Made by a program: the position numbers and the translations under genes. The notes beneath the pieces were generated by a model, which saw only the letters and a list, made by a program, of their open reading frames with translations, searched no databases and had not been told where the DNA came from. Positions 12,189-43,954 of a stretch of DNA of 64,000 bases are shown here, one piece after another; within the stretch, counting starts at the first letter, position 1, and each line of letters begins with the position of its first letter. Source of the DNA: Paralichthys olivaceus (lineage: Eukaryota; Chordata; Actinopteri; Pleuronectiformes; Paralichthyidae). Location: assembly GCF_024713975.1 (NCBI RefSeq), contig NC_091093.1, positions 1,674,001 through 1,738,000 of the forward strand. Reading direction: 5' to 3'.

Positions 12189-12639
12189 ATGACAGTCATA
12201 GCAGCTTAACAGGGAATTGACCATTTGCTAAACGCATCACCTGGATAGTTATTGTTCAGTTATAGCCTAGCAGATTAAAATAGGCACAGCAGCCTTGCTA
12301 AATCTCTTCACCTATAGTTTTTAATCTGGGAAGGCTAAGAAAAACACATAAGACACAAGAGAAGGGTACGAGAAACAGATTTAACAGGTGTCTGGTCCAA
12401 GTTGTCTGTCAAACCATTTTGTGTTTTTACGGATTATAAAAGGTCCTGCTCATGACTTTCATTCACTTTGTATTATTTCCCAGTGTGGAGATTAGTCTGG
12501 AGCTTTGTCCCTCTATTTATCAAATTCAGAAAATGTATCACTCCCATATCCCCTGCTAATTTTACCTGAGTGAGTATTTCATTTTTCAAATCCATCCTAA
12601 AAGTCTGTCCCTTGTAAGCAACGGAGCCAGCCCTAGCCC

Positions 12640-12930
12640 CAACGCCTCGGTACCGATCTAATGGCTATGCTTGAAGATAGTGCCTTGGTTGTTACAGCTA
12701 TAATCCAGAATCATCATCAAACCCCCCACTTGCTCGCAGTGACTTCAGCAGGGGATTCCCTGCTGTGCGCCCAGATCGGATTCTGCAGACTTTCTGTGGA
12801 CTTTATACTTGGGGGACAGGCAGACAAAGTGTACAGAATGTCTGGGGGCTCTCACTTGGATTCACACATACACATTCCAGATAAAATGATCTCTGGAGTT
12901 CAGTGCATTTGCCAGTTACAGATTCAAAAT
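12640..12930. repeat. Dispersed repeat shared with 60930-61125
   Basis: Shared blocks in the same order include 'ggggattccctgctgtg', 'ggcagacaaagtgta' against 'ggcagataaagtctg', and 'gtctca/gctctcac...gacat...acacat'. The second copy lies in the last intron of the astacin gene. It is non-coding, and the family is not named. Confidence 0.6.
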
Positions 12931-13843
12931 TGCTCAGAAATTCTGGAAACTAAATTTGACACTGTTATCACTGTAAATTCCATATGTTCTATATGAGTGG
13001 CACGACTGACTTTAGGAATGTTAGCTAAATGGCTCAGGGCTTAGTAAATTGTTAATTAATTTACGTGTTTGGCTTTATGGCTCTTTTAATGGTTATGGAA
13101 CATGCAACAATTTGCTCATTATTAACTAAGTGCAATTATTTCTAGCTTACCTTTCTCTACAGCTGAGCAAGGTGCTTAATTTACTACTGTATTCTTTCTT
13201 TTTTCTATGTGAAATACCAGATATTTACATTATTACTTTCTTAAAAGCTAACATAAGAAATGATAACATAACGATAGTACACATTACAAACTAAAAAAGT
13301 AATAAAACATGTTAAAACTAAATTACACAACTGTAATGGATACTTTGAATAGGGAATTTATGCTGTACATATTTCCACTACAGGACATGCTGTTTGTTGA
13401 GGAAAACATTTACCAACAAAACCCTATTTTATTTTTTTATTCTATTTTTAAATGATAATGTATCTGTTCATTGTAATCAAGTGATTGAGCCAATGTTTTT
13501 TTATGTTTTGTTATCAAAGCATTGTATTCTACATAGATTACAGGCTCTCTTTATGATTTTTGTAATACTGATATTGTGCATAATACAGAAAAAAGAGCCT
13601 TAACAGCCATTTTGGCCATTGACTATTACATTTTACACAAATTATTATCATTAAAAATATCTGCTTGTCAACTATGTTTCTCACAGCTAAATTCCCCTCT
13701 TTTTGTCCAGTGCTTTGTTAAAATACATAATGGTACTTTAAGGCCTATTTTAAATAATGTCATGCCATTTAGAGCATGTAAGAATATTTTTGAACATTTG
13801 ATATCATTTTGTACTCTTGGATAAAATTTGATGTCACCTAAAT

Positions 13844-13849
13844 AATAAA
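13844..13849 (+). terminator. Candidate distal poly(A) signal of plekho2
   Basis: AATAAA within 'cctaaataataaaaggg'. It is the last plausible hexamer before the intergenic repeats upstream of ankdd1a. A proximal alternative is at 13301-13306. Confidence 0.4.
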
Positions 13850-14208
13850 AGGGAAACTATCTGTCAAGAGTTTTATGTATTTAATTGCACCTTCAGAAAG
13901 CATCCCAAAAATGCGTTTTTGTTACTGTGGGTTTGGTATCATTTATGTTAAGATTTGTTGTCTTTATGAAAATTCTCTAACATCTAACTTGTATGTCAAT
14001 CATCACCTTCCTGGTCCTACTTTATATTGTCATTCGACTTCATTCACTTCATTAGACTCCGAGGGCCATAGAGGGAGGTCACAGTCGTAGACTGCAGTAG
14101 GTCTTAAATCCCTAATTGACCAATCAGCAAATATTAGCAGCATACTACCATGATATGGGCAAAGTCACCCTTTCCTGTAAGAAAAACATGGGCCTTTTTG
14201 TCTTGAAG

Positions 14209-14277
<69 letters not shown>
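14209..14277. repeat. (GATA)n microsatellite
   Basis: About 17 perfect GATA units are followed by 'ttactttattaatccccaaagggaaatta'. In fish this motif often marks the tail of a retroposed element. A similar tail ('attgtattaatccagaaagaaatt') follows an ATA run near 25650. Confidence 0.95.
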
Positions 14278-14588
14278 TACTTTATTAATCCCCAAAGGGA
14301 AATTAGGTCATCATAGCAGTTTGGTATATGATTATTATATACGTAGCTATTTAGCTCTATTCACTCCAATTGATTGAGAACCATCCATTGATTTCCCTCT
14401 AGAAATTGTAGACAATTTTGGTACAGGTAGTGGACATGGGGGTAGTTTAATTCGATAAAAACTGGGGGGTTGACATTGTGAAAAAAATCAAAACATACAT
14501 AGACTAGCTGAAATAACATAGGTAAAACATGTTCCAACTTTTGAAATCCAAACTGCTGCAAAGTTACAAGTTTGTAATTCGTACGACA

Positions 14589-14638
14589 GCTCTATCCCTC
14601 TCAGCCACAGGTTTGGCTGTGGCTGAGAGGGATAGAGC
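14589..14638. repeat. Perfect 22-bp hairpin at the left end of a tRNA-like SINE unit
   Basis: Arms at 14589-14610 and 14617-14638 are exact reverse complements, separated by gtttgg. The right arm begins the tRNA-like head (ctgtggctgagagggatagag ... ggtttgatctc) common in fish SINEs. Confidence 0.95.
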
Positions 14639-14743
14639 GGTCACCCACTAACCAGGAGGATGGTGGTTTGATCTCAGTCTGCCCCATTCCGCATACAGAA
14701 TAGTCCTTGGGCAAGATAGTAAACCTCAAAATGTTCCTTGCTG

Positions 14744-14788
14744 CATACAGTGCATCTACAAATGCTGCATTTGTAGATGCACTGTATG
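14744..14788. repeat. Perfect 22-bp palindrome at the right end of the same unit
   Basis: Arms at 14744-14765 and 14767-14788 are exact reverse complements around a single T (catacagtgcatctac ... gtagatgcactgtatg). It closes the SINE-like unit whose left end carries the other hairpin. Confidence 0.95.
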
Positions 14789-15499
14789 GGTGAATGCTAA
14801 AAACTGTACGGGACAACAGGGTAAGATGAGCTTTTTACATTTTATGATTGTACTGCAAAACAGACTTGTATTTGTATTTGTTTCAAACAGTAGTTAATAT
14901 TTATAGCTCAGATTGTTGTGTACCCATGGAAATAAATTGGTTGAATAATTGGTTTCAGAACAATGACCCATTAAAAAAAGTTGGTCCTTTGGCACAACTT
15001 ACCCCAAGGTGGGGGTAAAATGATCATAGCGATGGGGTAAATTGAGTCCTCTATGGGTACATGGTGCCCCCATTAAAAACGGATATAAAAAGGACACAAA
15101 CAAGTTTGTTAATGCCATCAGTCAACAACAGTCAACAAGGTATTTGTGACATTAACATTGTAACACTTGTAACAGTGATCAAACATGTTAATTTGTGGTC
15201 ACAAGATTACTTTTTTTTCATGGTTACCTAGATACAGGAGCTGGCTCATCTTAGCCGCTGGCTCGACTAACCCCGTTCTCCTCTACTATAAAGTGCTTTG
15301 AGGTAATCAAGACTAGTACTGCGCTGTATAAATAGGTCATTTACTAGTTTGCACTTTATTTTGAAGGTCATGGTCGGAAGTGTGTCGTCAGTGTCATTGT
15401 GTGGGGCTTGATGGTTGTGTATGTAACTGTTCAGCGACTGTACATCACAGCAGTAAGTGAGATGTGAGACAGGAGAGGAGCCCCCGATACACCGACAAC

Positions 15500-35023
<19,524 letters not shown>

Positions 35024-35139
35024 TCAACACTTTTGAATTACTGTGAAGACAACACACCAGAACATAGCAGAACACTAAAGCTTTTATCTAGCTGATAATA
35101 CCCTGAACTGAGCTATTAAAAGCACTTTGTATTGAATGA

Positions 35140-35390
35140 TAAATGGTCTGTATTTATATAGCACTTTTCTAGTCTTGATAACCAGCGCTTTACAGTACAG
35201 TTTTTCCATTTACCCATTCACAAACACAATCATAAAGTGCAGAACTTTCGCTATGATACATCACTCACAGACTGCACAGACTAGCACAGCCATCATGGGA
35301 TAAGCAATTTGGGGTTCAGTGAGGGAGAAAAGGGGATCAAACCACCCACCTTCGGGTGGCCTCCTGAGCCACAGCTGCCCCATAGAATTA
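35140..35390 (-). mobile_element. tRNA-like SINE unit
   Basis: On the minus strand it reads as a tRNA-like head ('gtggctcaggaggccacccg') and ends in 'gcgctggttatcaagactagaaaagtgctatataaatacagaccattt'. Related pieces occur at 14617-14800 (diverged), 24300-24570, 44860-44960 and 48215-48300. Confidence 0.6.
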
Positions 35391-38056
35391 ATATGCTATG
35401 ATTTGTTTAAATATTCACACTCTTAAAGAATATATAATTGACACGGTGTGCAACCAGAAGACACAGATGAACTTATTTGAATGTGCGTTCAGACTGAACC
35501 TGTTTTTTTCTTGTTATACTCTCAACTCTACCACTGACTTAATTATTTGGTTCTGTGCGGAAGCCTGAACAGAGTAACTTAAAAACTGACTGGAGACAGA
35601 ATACATTTTATTTAAATAGTTCAATCCAAAGCATAAATGTCAAAAACATGTAAAGAAAACAAAATCAATACTTGGCTTAAATGGGGGAAACTTATGGTGA
35701 GCTTGAGACATGATCATGGCCATCAAGTGATGTCACACCTGAAACTAACTTGACACAGTGTGTCAACCTTTAAAAGCAGAAGTATTGTAGTAAAATGTTT
35801 TGGTTCCTTGTTTCAACTTGTCATAAATCATGTGACCCGTTTTTACAAGCGAGCTTTATTGAAAACAAATATAACTTAGTACAGGGATCATAGAACTTTC
35901 AAAAAAATGTTGACTGATGCTGAAACACCAACTGGTGCAGATGTGTTTTCTCCTCAGTTTGGACTACCTTAAACACATTGGTGTATATTTGTCATCATTT
36001 GTGTCTTTGCAATGACTTCGTAAGCAATGATGAATGATGAATCTTTTACATTTGCTTCTTATTCAGTCTGAACATATATGAGTTAGTTGGTGGCATTGGT
36101 TGGACAGAAACCATACACAGACCTACAAACTGTGGGGCACTAATGCAGAGAAAAGCAAATATAACCCTTTCATCTTACAGAAAGAGTGAAAAAATACAGT
36201 TGATTGGGTTAGAGTGAAGTATCTCTGGCCTGGAAAGAACCACAACTGTGCCTGATCTCTCACTTCGACTTCCTCATCCATCTTTTCCACCCACCTCTAC
36301 TCTCTCCCCAATGTTTCTCCACTCACCCCAACCATTTGAGGCAGGTGGCTGCCCACACTGAGTCTGGTTCTGCTAGAGGTTTCTCCCTGTTAAAAGGGAT
36401 TTTTTCTCTACACAACCGCAAAGTGCTTGCTTGTTGTGGGAACTGTTGATTTTCTATAGCATATTTAAAGGTCTTGACCTTACTATGTATAGTGTGTGAA
36501 TTGAATGAACAGTAAGAATAAAATCATATTGATTCTCTGTTTTACTCTTTAACGTGGTCAGGCTTCTTGCTACTTTACTGAACGCTGTGTACTAAAGGGA
36601 CTCACTGATATTGTTTGTGGTACATGATTTCAAGCTAAAGGATGCTGTTGCACCTAAACAAAAGGTATCACTATTAAATAAATACATGTATTTTTATTTA
36701 TCACCAAGTAGGGATGTTTTTGTCGGTTTGCTTGTATATTTGTCAGCACGATTAACAAAAACTTCTGAATGGATTTCCACAAAACTTGGTGGAACGATGA
36801 GACATGGGCCAAAAAAGTAATCAATACATTTTAACATCTCGTGCGTTTTGCATGTGTGCATTTTGGTGTGAAGTTAATTACAGTTTCGTTGCAATTGTGT
36901 TACTGGCGACTCTGTGGATTATACATGTATTTCCATGTCTTATTAATGGCTTCATTCTCAAGTGAATTGGGTATAGAATAATTGCATAGTGTATAAATAT
37001 TATTTCCTCCAAAGTACTTTGACAAAGTAATGACACAGGTATTTATAATGCTTGACAAATGTAATAGATTAATGTATTGTGTTAGGTGTCTAGTGCTGAA
37101 ACATGAATGCACCTTTTTGAATAATCATCACTGTTTTACAGAATCTACCCCATCAAGAACAGAGTGAGCATGTTACAGGTCTGCTGTCAAACAGAGTATG
37201 TATGTGTAGGGTATAAATCTAAGGTAATGTAAGGCATGTGGAATTTGCGGTGCACTTTTAAAAAAGTCTAGCAGGTTTCTCATGAGACTGCTCATGAGAT
37301 CAGTGATTGAATAAAGATAATTTGCTTCCTAATTCAAGTAGATTTTCTGCACAAAACAAAATGCAAACATTTGTGTATCATAATTGTATGAACCTTTAGT
37401 GTACTTGGCATGAGATCAATAAAAACTTTGAAAATGTCACTTGTAAATCTGGATCATCATGTACATGGGCAGATTCATACATGTGAGCTTATGCTAACAA
37501 AACTTTATGGTCCAAACTTATGCATAACATCTTTCATTATATTTAAAAAATAAATTTTCCCACCCGCGATGGGCGTAGATCCGTAGATCTCGTGTCCCTT
37601 TTGATACCGTTATATTTTTCACTAACCCTAGCCAATCACCAATCGTCTTGCCACATCCTAATCCAATCACATGCACCTCTGGTGTAAAAATTAAGTTTAT
37701 TTGGGGGAACGGGAACGATGAGACAGAGAGAAGGCAGATGTGTTAGGGAGGGCATTTGCTGCAGCACATAGTGGGGTATTCCTTGTTCCCTCGAGCTACA
37801 GACAGCAGAAAGAATGTGTACTCAGAGAAAATAAGAATGTGAGCGAGAAGAGAGAAAGAGAACCAGACAGCTCTGTACTTGGACATTACAATGTGTGAAC
37901 TTAAAATAGCTCTACAAGGTAGTGGATATACAGCTCCACCAGCTGTGCTATAGAAGGTTCAGCTACCAGTAGAATAATTTCAACTTGTGCAGAGACTCTT
38001 TAATAAAATCTGGAAAGATTGAGTTATGCCAAAGTGGCAAAAAAAAGGCAATCATA

Positions 38057-38060
<4 letters not shown>

Positions 38061-38093
<33 letters not shown>
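38061..38093. repeat. (TA)n microsatellite
   Basis: Uninterrupted TA units between 'atcatactga' and 'ataaatca'. Confidence 0.9.
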
Positions 38094-38095
<2 letters not shown>

Positions 38096-38359
38096 AATCA
38101 AGATAAAGGAATGATGATATGACAGAAAAGGGGGGAGGCGGACCAGAACGGAAGGAGACATTATAAAATACAGAACTCGATCCTAACCAAGAACTTCATA
38201 GAAAGGAACAGAAAGTAGGAACCCTAACCTTTTTTTTTTTGGACAACAGGGCAAGATGTTGAATATCCCATGTACTTTTGAAGGTCTTAGGTTACCAGCT
38301 ACCAGTAGATGTTAGCAGGTGTTAGTGGCCACCAGTGGATGTTAGGGACATACTTTTAG

Positions 38360-38600
38360 TTGTGCACCTTAGCGTCATCAAGTGTTTTGGACTAAATGAC
38401 TCCTTGTTTATAATGTGGAAGAGGAGCAGTGACAAATGTAATAATTTTGGGGTTAAAAAAAACACTGAACATCTAATCTTCAATTGCAACCTGTATGATG
38501 CAGAAAGACAAAGCTTCCTAGATAAAGTCCGGAAAGTGGGATGAGGGTGTGTATGACAGAAGAAGAGGTAATAAGGGCACTCGCTACTTTTTTAAGACAC
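38360..38600 (+). mobile_element. LINE C-terminal remnant
   Basis: A plus-strand frame reads MWKRSSDKCNNFGVKKNTEH and then LIFNCNLYDAERQSFLDKVR, the cysteine/histidine tail seen after the reverse transcriptase of several LINE clades. It is short and broken; the clade is not certain. Confidence 0.5.
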
Positions 38601-38614
38601 TGGGCTGATGGGTA

Positions 38615-39655
38615 TGGAGGACGAAAAGTGACTTAAGTATATATAAATGTATAAATAAATGCATAAATAAATATTTAAATAAATACATAAATAAGAGATG
38701 GTTATAAATAAACAAAATATATATTTTTTCCATTTATTTATTTATGTATTTCTGTGTCTGTATGCTAATGAGAAAGGTGGTCCTAACCTCAGTCTCATGC
38801 AGGATTGGTCACAGGAGTATGATGATAAAGTTCTACTACTTCTGCCTTTCGTTGCTGTTTGCAGTGTAGTGCCAGTTCACACTAAAAATAATTAGTTAAA
38901 GTTCAGTTCATGCAGCTGAAAACTAGTTCACATTCATACTTTTTTATTTTATTTTGAGTTCACGGTTCCAAAAATCAACTAAGTTCACGTTCATTTGTTC
39001 CATTTTTTATTGTGATGATTTAGATGACAATGTCTGATCAGGAATCTGTGTCACTCCAGTCACTTTTACAGTGAGTCCTGACTGTGCGTCACGTCTTGTG
39101 TTGTACTGAGCACAAAATGATTATGTTCAAATGCAGTCACATGTAGTGATCAGGTCCTGATAACTGGTGAGTGTTTTTTAGTTAAAGTGGGAGCAGGTCA
39201 CAAACCAACTGCATCTTCTTCTCTGATCATGAAGCAGCTGATCACTGAGCAGCTGTGACCAGAGAAACTGTGTTTTCACTGATCTGCAACAACTGTGCTG
39301 TCTGGGAGCACACACACACATTTTCTCCCACTCCTGATATTTCACATGATGGCCTGATACGATGATGATTTAAAAAGTGAACGTGAACGTGAGTGACGTT
39401 TACTCAGTTTGCTGACTACACTACAGGGAAGATTGGAATAGATTGCTTCTGTCCGGATCGCTCAGTTGACCTGCTCCAGACTGAGGTTTACATATGGACA
39501 CAGAAATGCAGAATAAATGTGGAAATAAATTTTATACATTTATTTCTGAATTTATTTGAAAATGTCAGTATTTATTTCAGCATTTATTTATTTATTTCCT
39601 TATTTATGTATGTATGTATTTATTTATTAATACTTAAGTCAGTTTTTGTCCTCCA
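38615..39655. mobile_element. Non-autonomous element with about 26-bp terminal inverted repeats
   Basis: The left end TGGAGGACGAAAAGTGACTT and the reverse-complemented right end TGGAGGACAAAAACTGACTT match except at two bases, and both continue AAGTAT into ATAAATAAAT-rich arms. 'ctgatg' stands just outside each end (38605-38610 and 39656-39661). The interior has no coding sequence. It ends about 215 bp before the znf414 start codon. Confidence 0.75.
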
Positions 39656-39869
39656 CTGATGTAGAATTTGAGAAATTTGTTAGGAAACATTATGTTACAC
39701 ACTGTTGTTACAGTAGGAGGCGGTGACTTTAATTTGTTTGCGACGATCCGAAGAAGAAGAAGAAGGAAAAAGAAGAAGAAGAAGAAGTGTTCGCGGTGTA
39801 TTCTGGCGCTTGTAGTCCTTACTGACCTCTCCATCGTCGTTACTGCAGAGCCCCTTCTCTACGACAGCG
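39656..39869 (+). promoter_or_regulatory. Putative znf414 promoter and 5' UTR
   Basis: A 214-bp gap between a mobile element and the znf414 ATG. It contains a purine run of GAA/AAG repeats (about 39750-39787) and then a CpG-richer stretch 'gtgttcgcggtgtattctggcg'. No TATA box is visible. The role is inferred from position only. Confidence 0.4.
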
Positions 39870-42800
39870 ATGTCTTCAGGCAGCACAGTGGTGCAGGGAG
39901 CTGAAAAAGAAAGTGGAGGTTTGTACTAAAGCTCAGATAATACAGATTCACGCCAAAGTCGTCACGCGCTTTCATGCTAACGTGTCTAACAACAAAAGCG
40001 ATGTGACAAAGCTCGCCAGCGAGCAGGTTAGCATGCTAACTACAATGTCGAGTTCCGTCGCGAATTTATTATCATTTTGTAACCTACAGATGTATTATTA
40101 ATACACGTACGTGCAGCATTTTGTTAAGTACCGTTCATTTGTTGCAGGGAACAAGAGGACGTCGTGCCCGTATCCCGGCTGCAAGAGAGTGTACACAGAC
40201 ACTGGCACTCTGGACAGTCACATCCAGGACCATGGAATCCCTGCTCAGTCTCTCCCTGGTGAGAGCTTCTGTTGTGTTGTCCGCAGTGAAAACACGTGGA
40301 TATGTCTATCACTGAGGATTATTTCTCCTGCGTCATGAAGTATTTGTCCAGGGCAGGATCTTTCATTTTGCTGTGGGGGACGATTAACAGAAACAATAGA
40401 GCCTTTCATAGAGGGGACACCATAGGGGACCAGCGAGTGTACTTTTATATCTATATATATATCAATATATATATATATAGGATCTCGCGGTTTCATAACG
40501 TCACGATTTTCAAGACCTGTAAAAACTAGTATATCTAACTATGGTGATCTGCCTCTCGCGAGTCACGTACTTTGTGTGTTGGACGTGAGGTGACAACTCT
40601 CGCGAGTCATGTTTTGTGTGCGCGAGCCACTGCAACGTTAGTTGAGTAGAGGGAACTGACGTAACGGCTTTATTTCCACCAACACTGGACAAGGAACTCC
40701 ATCGGAGGAGTTCAGTGAGAGGAGCAATCATGGTTTACTTTCGGTTTCAAATTCACTGAGCAACCTTCCACAATCAGGAAAAACTAAATCAAATAGCTTA
40801 CATAAATTACTTTTAAAAAGCCAAACATTACACTATAAAAACTAACTGGATATTGTTGATGATAATACATATTTTAGTTCATTAGCTAAATTATTAGCAA
40901 TATATTCATTATATATTGTTTGTTGTGTGTCTTTTTCCTTTTATAGTATCAATAATCGTGAAACTGATATTTCTTCTGAATATAATTATTGTGGCACCAA
41001 AATTTCTTATCGTGACATCCCTCGTGCTGAGTAGATAATGAGTGTACTGTTATTTTTTTTAAGGGAAATTAAATTTGGGCAAATGAACTTTGACCTTTTT
41101 GGGGGACTCTGACTTTGAGTGGACACATGTCCTTGAATATCGGTCACAGAGAAATTGTAAGCTCATCATTTCAAAGCTCTTTTCCAGCTCCATATGTATC
41201 ATTATGTTATCCCCTATAAAAAAGTAACAGCATTGTGAGTGATTATGTTAATATTGTAAAATTGGTAACATTTTAACCAAAGGTAATTTATACCAAAACT
41301 TAGGTATTTGAGTCTTGCTGAGATATCATTACTTACCTGAAGGGGTACCTCATCGCTTATTTTTTGCAATGTAGTTGGACAGCAGTTATACCAATGCACT
41401 ACTCTGTTGCTGGGCTCCCAGGCTACTGGACAGTCTGGTCAAAGAACTACAACGTCCTTGTGAATAGCGTTGGGTAACCAATTCTGTACTTTAAAGGGTA
41501 CTGACCAAATTACGTTCTCTCTGTGTCTCTATCATTCTCGCTGCGCACTGCCAACTGAATGTGTCAGTGTGATCGAGAAAGAGAGAGGGTGATATGTGAA
41601 CGTTACCCAACCCTAATTGTGGATTGTTTCTGGCTATAAATTTAGTCTGGGTGTGAAGAGGAGATTGTAATATGTAGTGCAACACATGACATTAGGTGAA
41701 CACTGTCCTTTCTTTAGGAAAGATTTTGCTGTGCTCCACTGTCGGCTGCAGTGGTTCCTTCCCCAACATGCAGAAACTGATGGAACACATGAGACAACAT
41801 CATAAACCCAACATTTTCTTCTTGTGAGTTGGTCTTTATTTTACCTGTAGCTGAGATGCAGTAACTCATTAGTAAAATATCCTTGATGTCACGATATCAC
41901 TCTGGCTGAGGGGGTAGAGCAGTTCTCCTCCCCCATACAAAAGGCCCCTCATAGATGTTGAAGTTACAAATTGTAAGTTGCTTTGAATAAAAGTGTCAGC
42001 TAAATTGTGTAATATAATGTAACATTGCCTCTGTTTATGAAGGTGTGAGAGCTGTCGCACAAAGTTGCGATCCTACCGTGGCCTCCTGACTCACCTGCAC
42101 ACCTGCTCCAAAGTACCACGGGGCAAAACAAAGCCAGCAGAACAGACGCCCCCTCAGCCTGCTACTGTGATCAACCCAAACATGGCCTCCATTTCCGTGG
42201 ACCAGAAACCCCAGTGGCAAGATTCAATGTCTACGACCCTGCAACCGTCCTCTCAAATCCCAAACCAAGAGGGTTCCTTCCCCATTGCTGTTCCTCAGCC
42301 AGACTCTGCAGCTCACCCAGAAACCCCCCCTATTCATCTGCTCAAAAATGGAGCCTGTAATCTGCCTCTATCTCCTAAAAGGGATGGCCCATCAGCAGCC
42401 TCAGACCTCTCTGATGCCCAGGGTCAGAACCAGACACAGAGTAGGTCTCCCGAGCCCATCCACCATGCTCCTGTATCAGCCCCTCACTCTCCTCCTGGGT
42501 CCTCGGCAATCTGGAAGAAGAATCAAGGTGAGCTTTCTCCTCACCTAGCTTGTTTGGTCGAGACTTAATGATTTTACAGTTGAGTCCAGTCAAAAGTAAC
42601 AGGTGAAAGGTGGCTTGGACTAGGGCTGCACAATGTTAGGAAAACATGTGGTAATGGATAATAATTGAACATTGCGATGACGATATGACTTGCAATAAAT
42701 AAACATAAATAGTAAATGGGGACCACGGAACTCCACAGCGCCACCAAGTCCTTGGCAGACACCCAGGGAGCCATGCACAGCTCCAATAAGTCCACTTATG

Positions 42801-43681
42801 TTAATTTTGGGTTTTTTCATACAGGAGAGGTGGGTGGAAAATAGGAGACCAGGAATAGTTGTGTAGCCATCATGTTTCAGCACTGACAGACTAGTTGTTA
42901 TAATTTTGTATGTTATAAAAATAATATAAAATATAGTTATATATGTTTGGAGACGGCTGTGTCGTTTCATTTGTTGGATGGTAATGCTCTGGGGTACATA
43001 GGATGTCCATGGGGGATTAAAAAAAGTTGAAACTGAACCTGATGCCCTTGGCAATATAAACATAGGCTTTTCCAGCCTGACTGCCATAATCATCTGACAT
43101 AGCAGGTAATCCAACCTGATCAGACATTGAGAAAAGTTTACAGAAAAAGCCAATTTTCTCCCTGATTGTCTCAATTGGTGTTGTTGGTCATAAAGAGGCA
43201 GGAATATTAAAATGCAACTTTTTCATAACCAGTTAAAAACTCCTTGTAGTAACCTTTATAATCTGAGGCAAACAAGAAAAACATTCCTGAGAATGTCATC
43301 AGCGACTGACCTGCGTTCTCAAATACAGCCCCTTCGGATAATTTCAGGAGATTATTAGAGGTTGTTACCTGCAGCTGTCTGCAGATTAATTAGTGTTGAG
43401 TCCAGCATTTTTTTATGATTGCAAGCTATCTTCATAGGTCATGATGAAAGAATATCTTGAATTTGAAATGATTCCTTTGTTCAGACATAAATGTGTCCTT
43501 TCTTATTTTAGGTATGGTGTGCAACAGACGAATCCTTTGGGAGCACACTAAAGGATGCTACACGTGTGTGCAGTGTGGTCACATATCATCCAACCGCAAG
43601 GACATGACTCAACATATCAACGATCAACACAGTGGACACAAGCATGCAGAAGACTCTGGAAGCTCAGCCAAGAACACATAG
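39870..43681 (+). CDS. znf414: Zinc finger protein 414
   Basis: Exons 39870-39918, 40148-40258, 41718-41823, 42043-42527 and 43512-43681 join in phase to 306 aa. Four zinc fingers are visible. Finger 1 is at residues 23-45 (CPYPGC...HIQDH) and finger 2 at 59-82 (CSTVGC...HMRQHH). Finger 3 at 90-110 is of C2HC form (CESC...HLHTC), and finger 4 is at 272-290 (CVQCGH...HINDQH). Between fingers 3 and 4 lies a Pro/Ser/Gln-rich linker ending SSAIWKKNQG. It is followed by ILWEHTKGCYTCVQC, which matches human ZNF414 (AAVWKKSQG, IVWEHTRGRYSCMQC). The protein is presumably nuclear and nucleic-acid binding; its target is unknown. Exon 1's donor (GAG|GTTTGT) is weak. A dispersed repeat copy fills part of intron 2. 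Confidence 0.94.
40620..41023 (-). repeat. 'Accaaaatttcat' dispersed repeat, copy C (internally deleted)
   Basis: It matches copy B (55310-55895) from 'gagggaactgacgtaac' through 'tactttcggtttc', then jumps to 'caaccttccacaatcagg' and continues to 'cgtgacatccct'. About 200 bp is missing relative to copies A and B. It lies in znf414 intron 2. Confidence 0.75.
41888..42012 (+). mobile_element. Short tRNA-like SINE
   Basis: The head is 'tctggctgagggggtagagc' and the tail 'taagttgctttgaataaaagtgtcagctaaa', followed by 'aatataatgtaa'. This head-tail arrangement is common in teleost SINEs. It lies in znf414 intron 3, 31 bp before exon 4. Confidence 0.55.
42619..42700. mobile_element. hAT-like MITE end fragment
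   Basis: 'tagggctgcacaatgttaggaaaacatgtg' followed by 'attgcgatgacgatatgac' resembles one end of a common fish hAT-type MITE. An inverted end of similar type ('gatatcgctatgattttcaa', 'tatattgtgcagccct') lies at 51585-51644. No complete element is seen here. Confidence 0.4.
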
Positions 43682-43954
43682 CGTATAAACATGAGTCTCT
43701 ACTCATTTGTCCTCATGAAACTTATGTTGATGGAAGTGACAGGTTTAACCAAACACTGATGGTTTATGTATAACCCATCATTCTGAGAGGAGAGCCTCCA
43801 GCAGGTGCTCACTGATTTTTTTTCATTATTAACATTTCATTTACTTGGTAGTTGCCTATTGTACTAGCAGGTATGTGCAGAGTCAATGCATCATGTAATG
43901 AATATAAATTATTTTTCCATAAATTCAATTTAAAATGTGCTTTTTAAATGTACA

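Larger units (their letters stand above)
12189..13849 (+). other. Probable plekho2 3' UTR with polyadenylation signals
   Basis: After the TGA at 12186-12188 no further plekho2 coding sequence is seen. AATAAA hexamers at 13301-13306 and 13844-13849 are the plausible poly(A) signals, giving a 3' UTR of about 1.1 or 1.7 kb. The region contains a dispersed repeat at about 12640-12930. An open frame at 12661-12996 is best explained by that repeat and not by a gene. Confidence 0.5.
13850..15499. other. Intergenic region plekho2-ankdd1a
   Basis: It holds a GATA microsatellite, a SINE-like unit with hairpin ends (14589-14788), and a short fragment at 15290-15345 resembling a fish SINE 3' end ('aaagtgctttgaggtaat ... 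gcgctgtataaa'). The ankdd1a promoter must lie in the last few hundred bases. No TATA box stands out. Confidence 0.5.
35024..38614. other. Intergenic region after ankdd1a, mostly repeats
   Basis: It contains the ankdd1a 3' UTR of unknown length. AATAAA hexamers occur at 36517-36522 (inside a repeat), 37310-37315 and 37418-37423. It also contains a minus-strand SINE-like unit, a piece of the dispersed family at 36250-36530, a TA run and a LINE tail. No gene is supported. Confidence 0.5.

Noticed and set aside
12661..12996. 111-codon frame after plekho2
   Set aside because: It falls in a dispersed repeat also present at 60930-61125, where the frame is not kept.
14209..14277. Tandem array that could suggest a CRISPR or satellite
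   Set aside because: It is a simple GATA microsatellite without spacers; no CRISPR-like repeat-spacer pattern occurs anywhere in the window.
14617..14690. Possible tRNA gene (A-box- and B-box-like text)
   Set aside because: No cloverleaf or acceptor stem closes. The text matches the tRNA-derived head of a SINE, with related copies in the window.
39750..39787. GAA-rich run read as a basic Arg/Lys peptide
   Set aside because: The run is a simple purine repeat upstream of the znf414 start; the protein homology begins only at the ATG at 39870.
41888..41960. Second tRNA-like start
   Set aside because: It continues into a standard fish SINE tail and has no cloverleaf.
42620..43174. 184-codon minus-strand frame
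   Set aside because: It lies in a znf414 intron, begins in a hAT-like repeat end, and shows no family resemblance or ordered composition.
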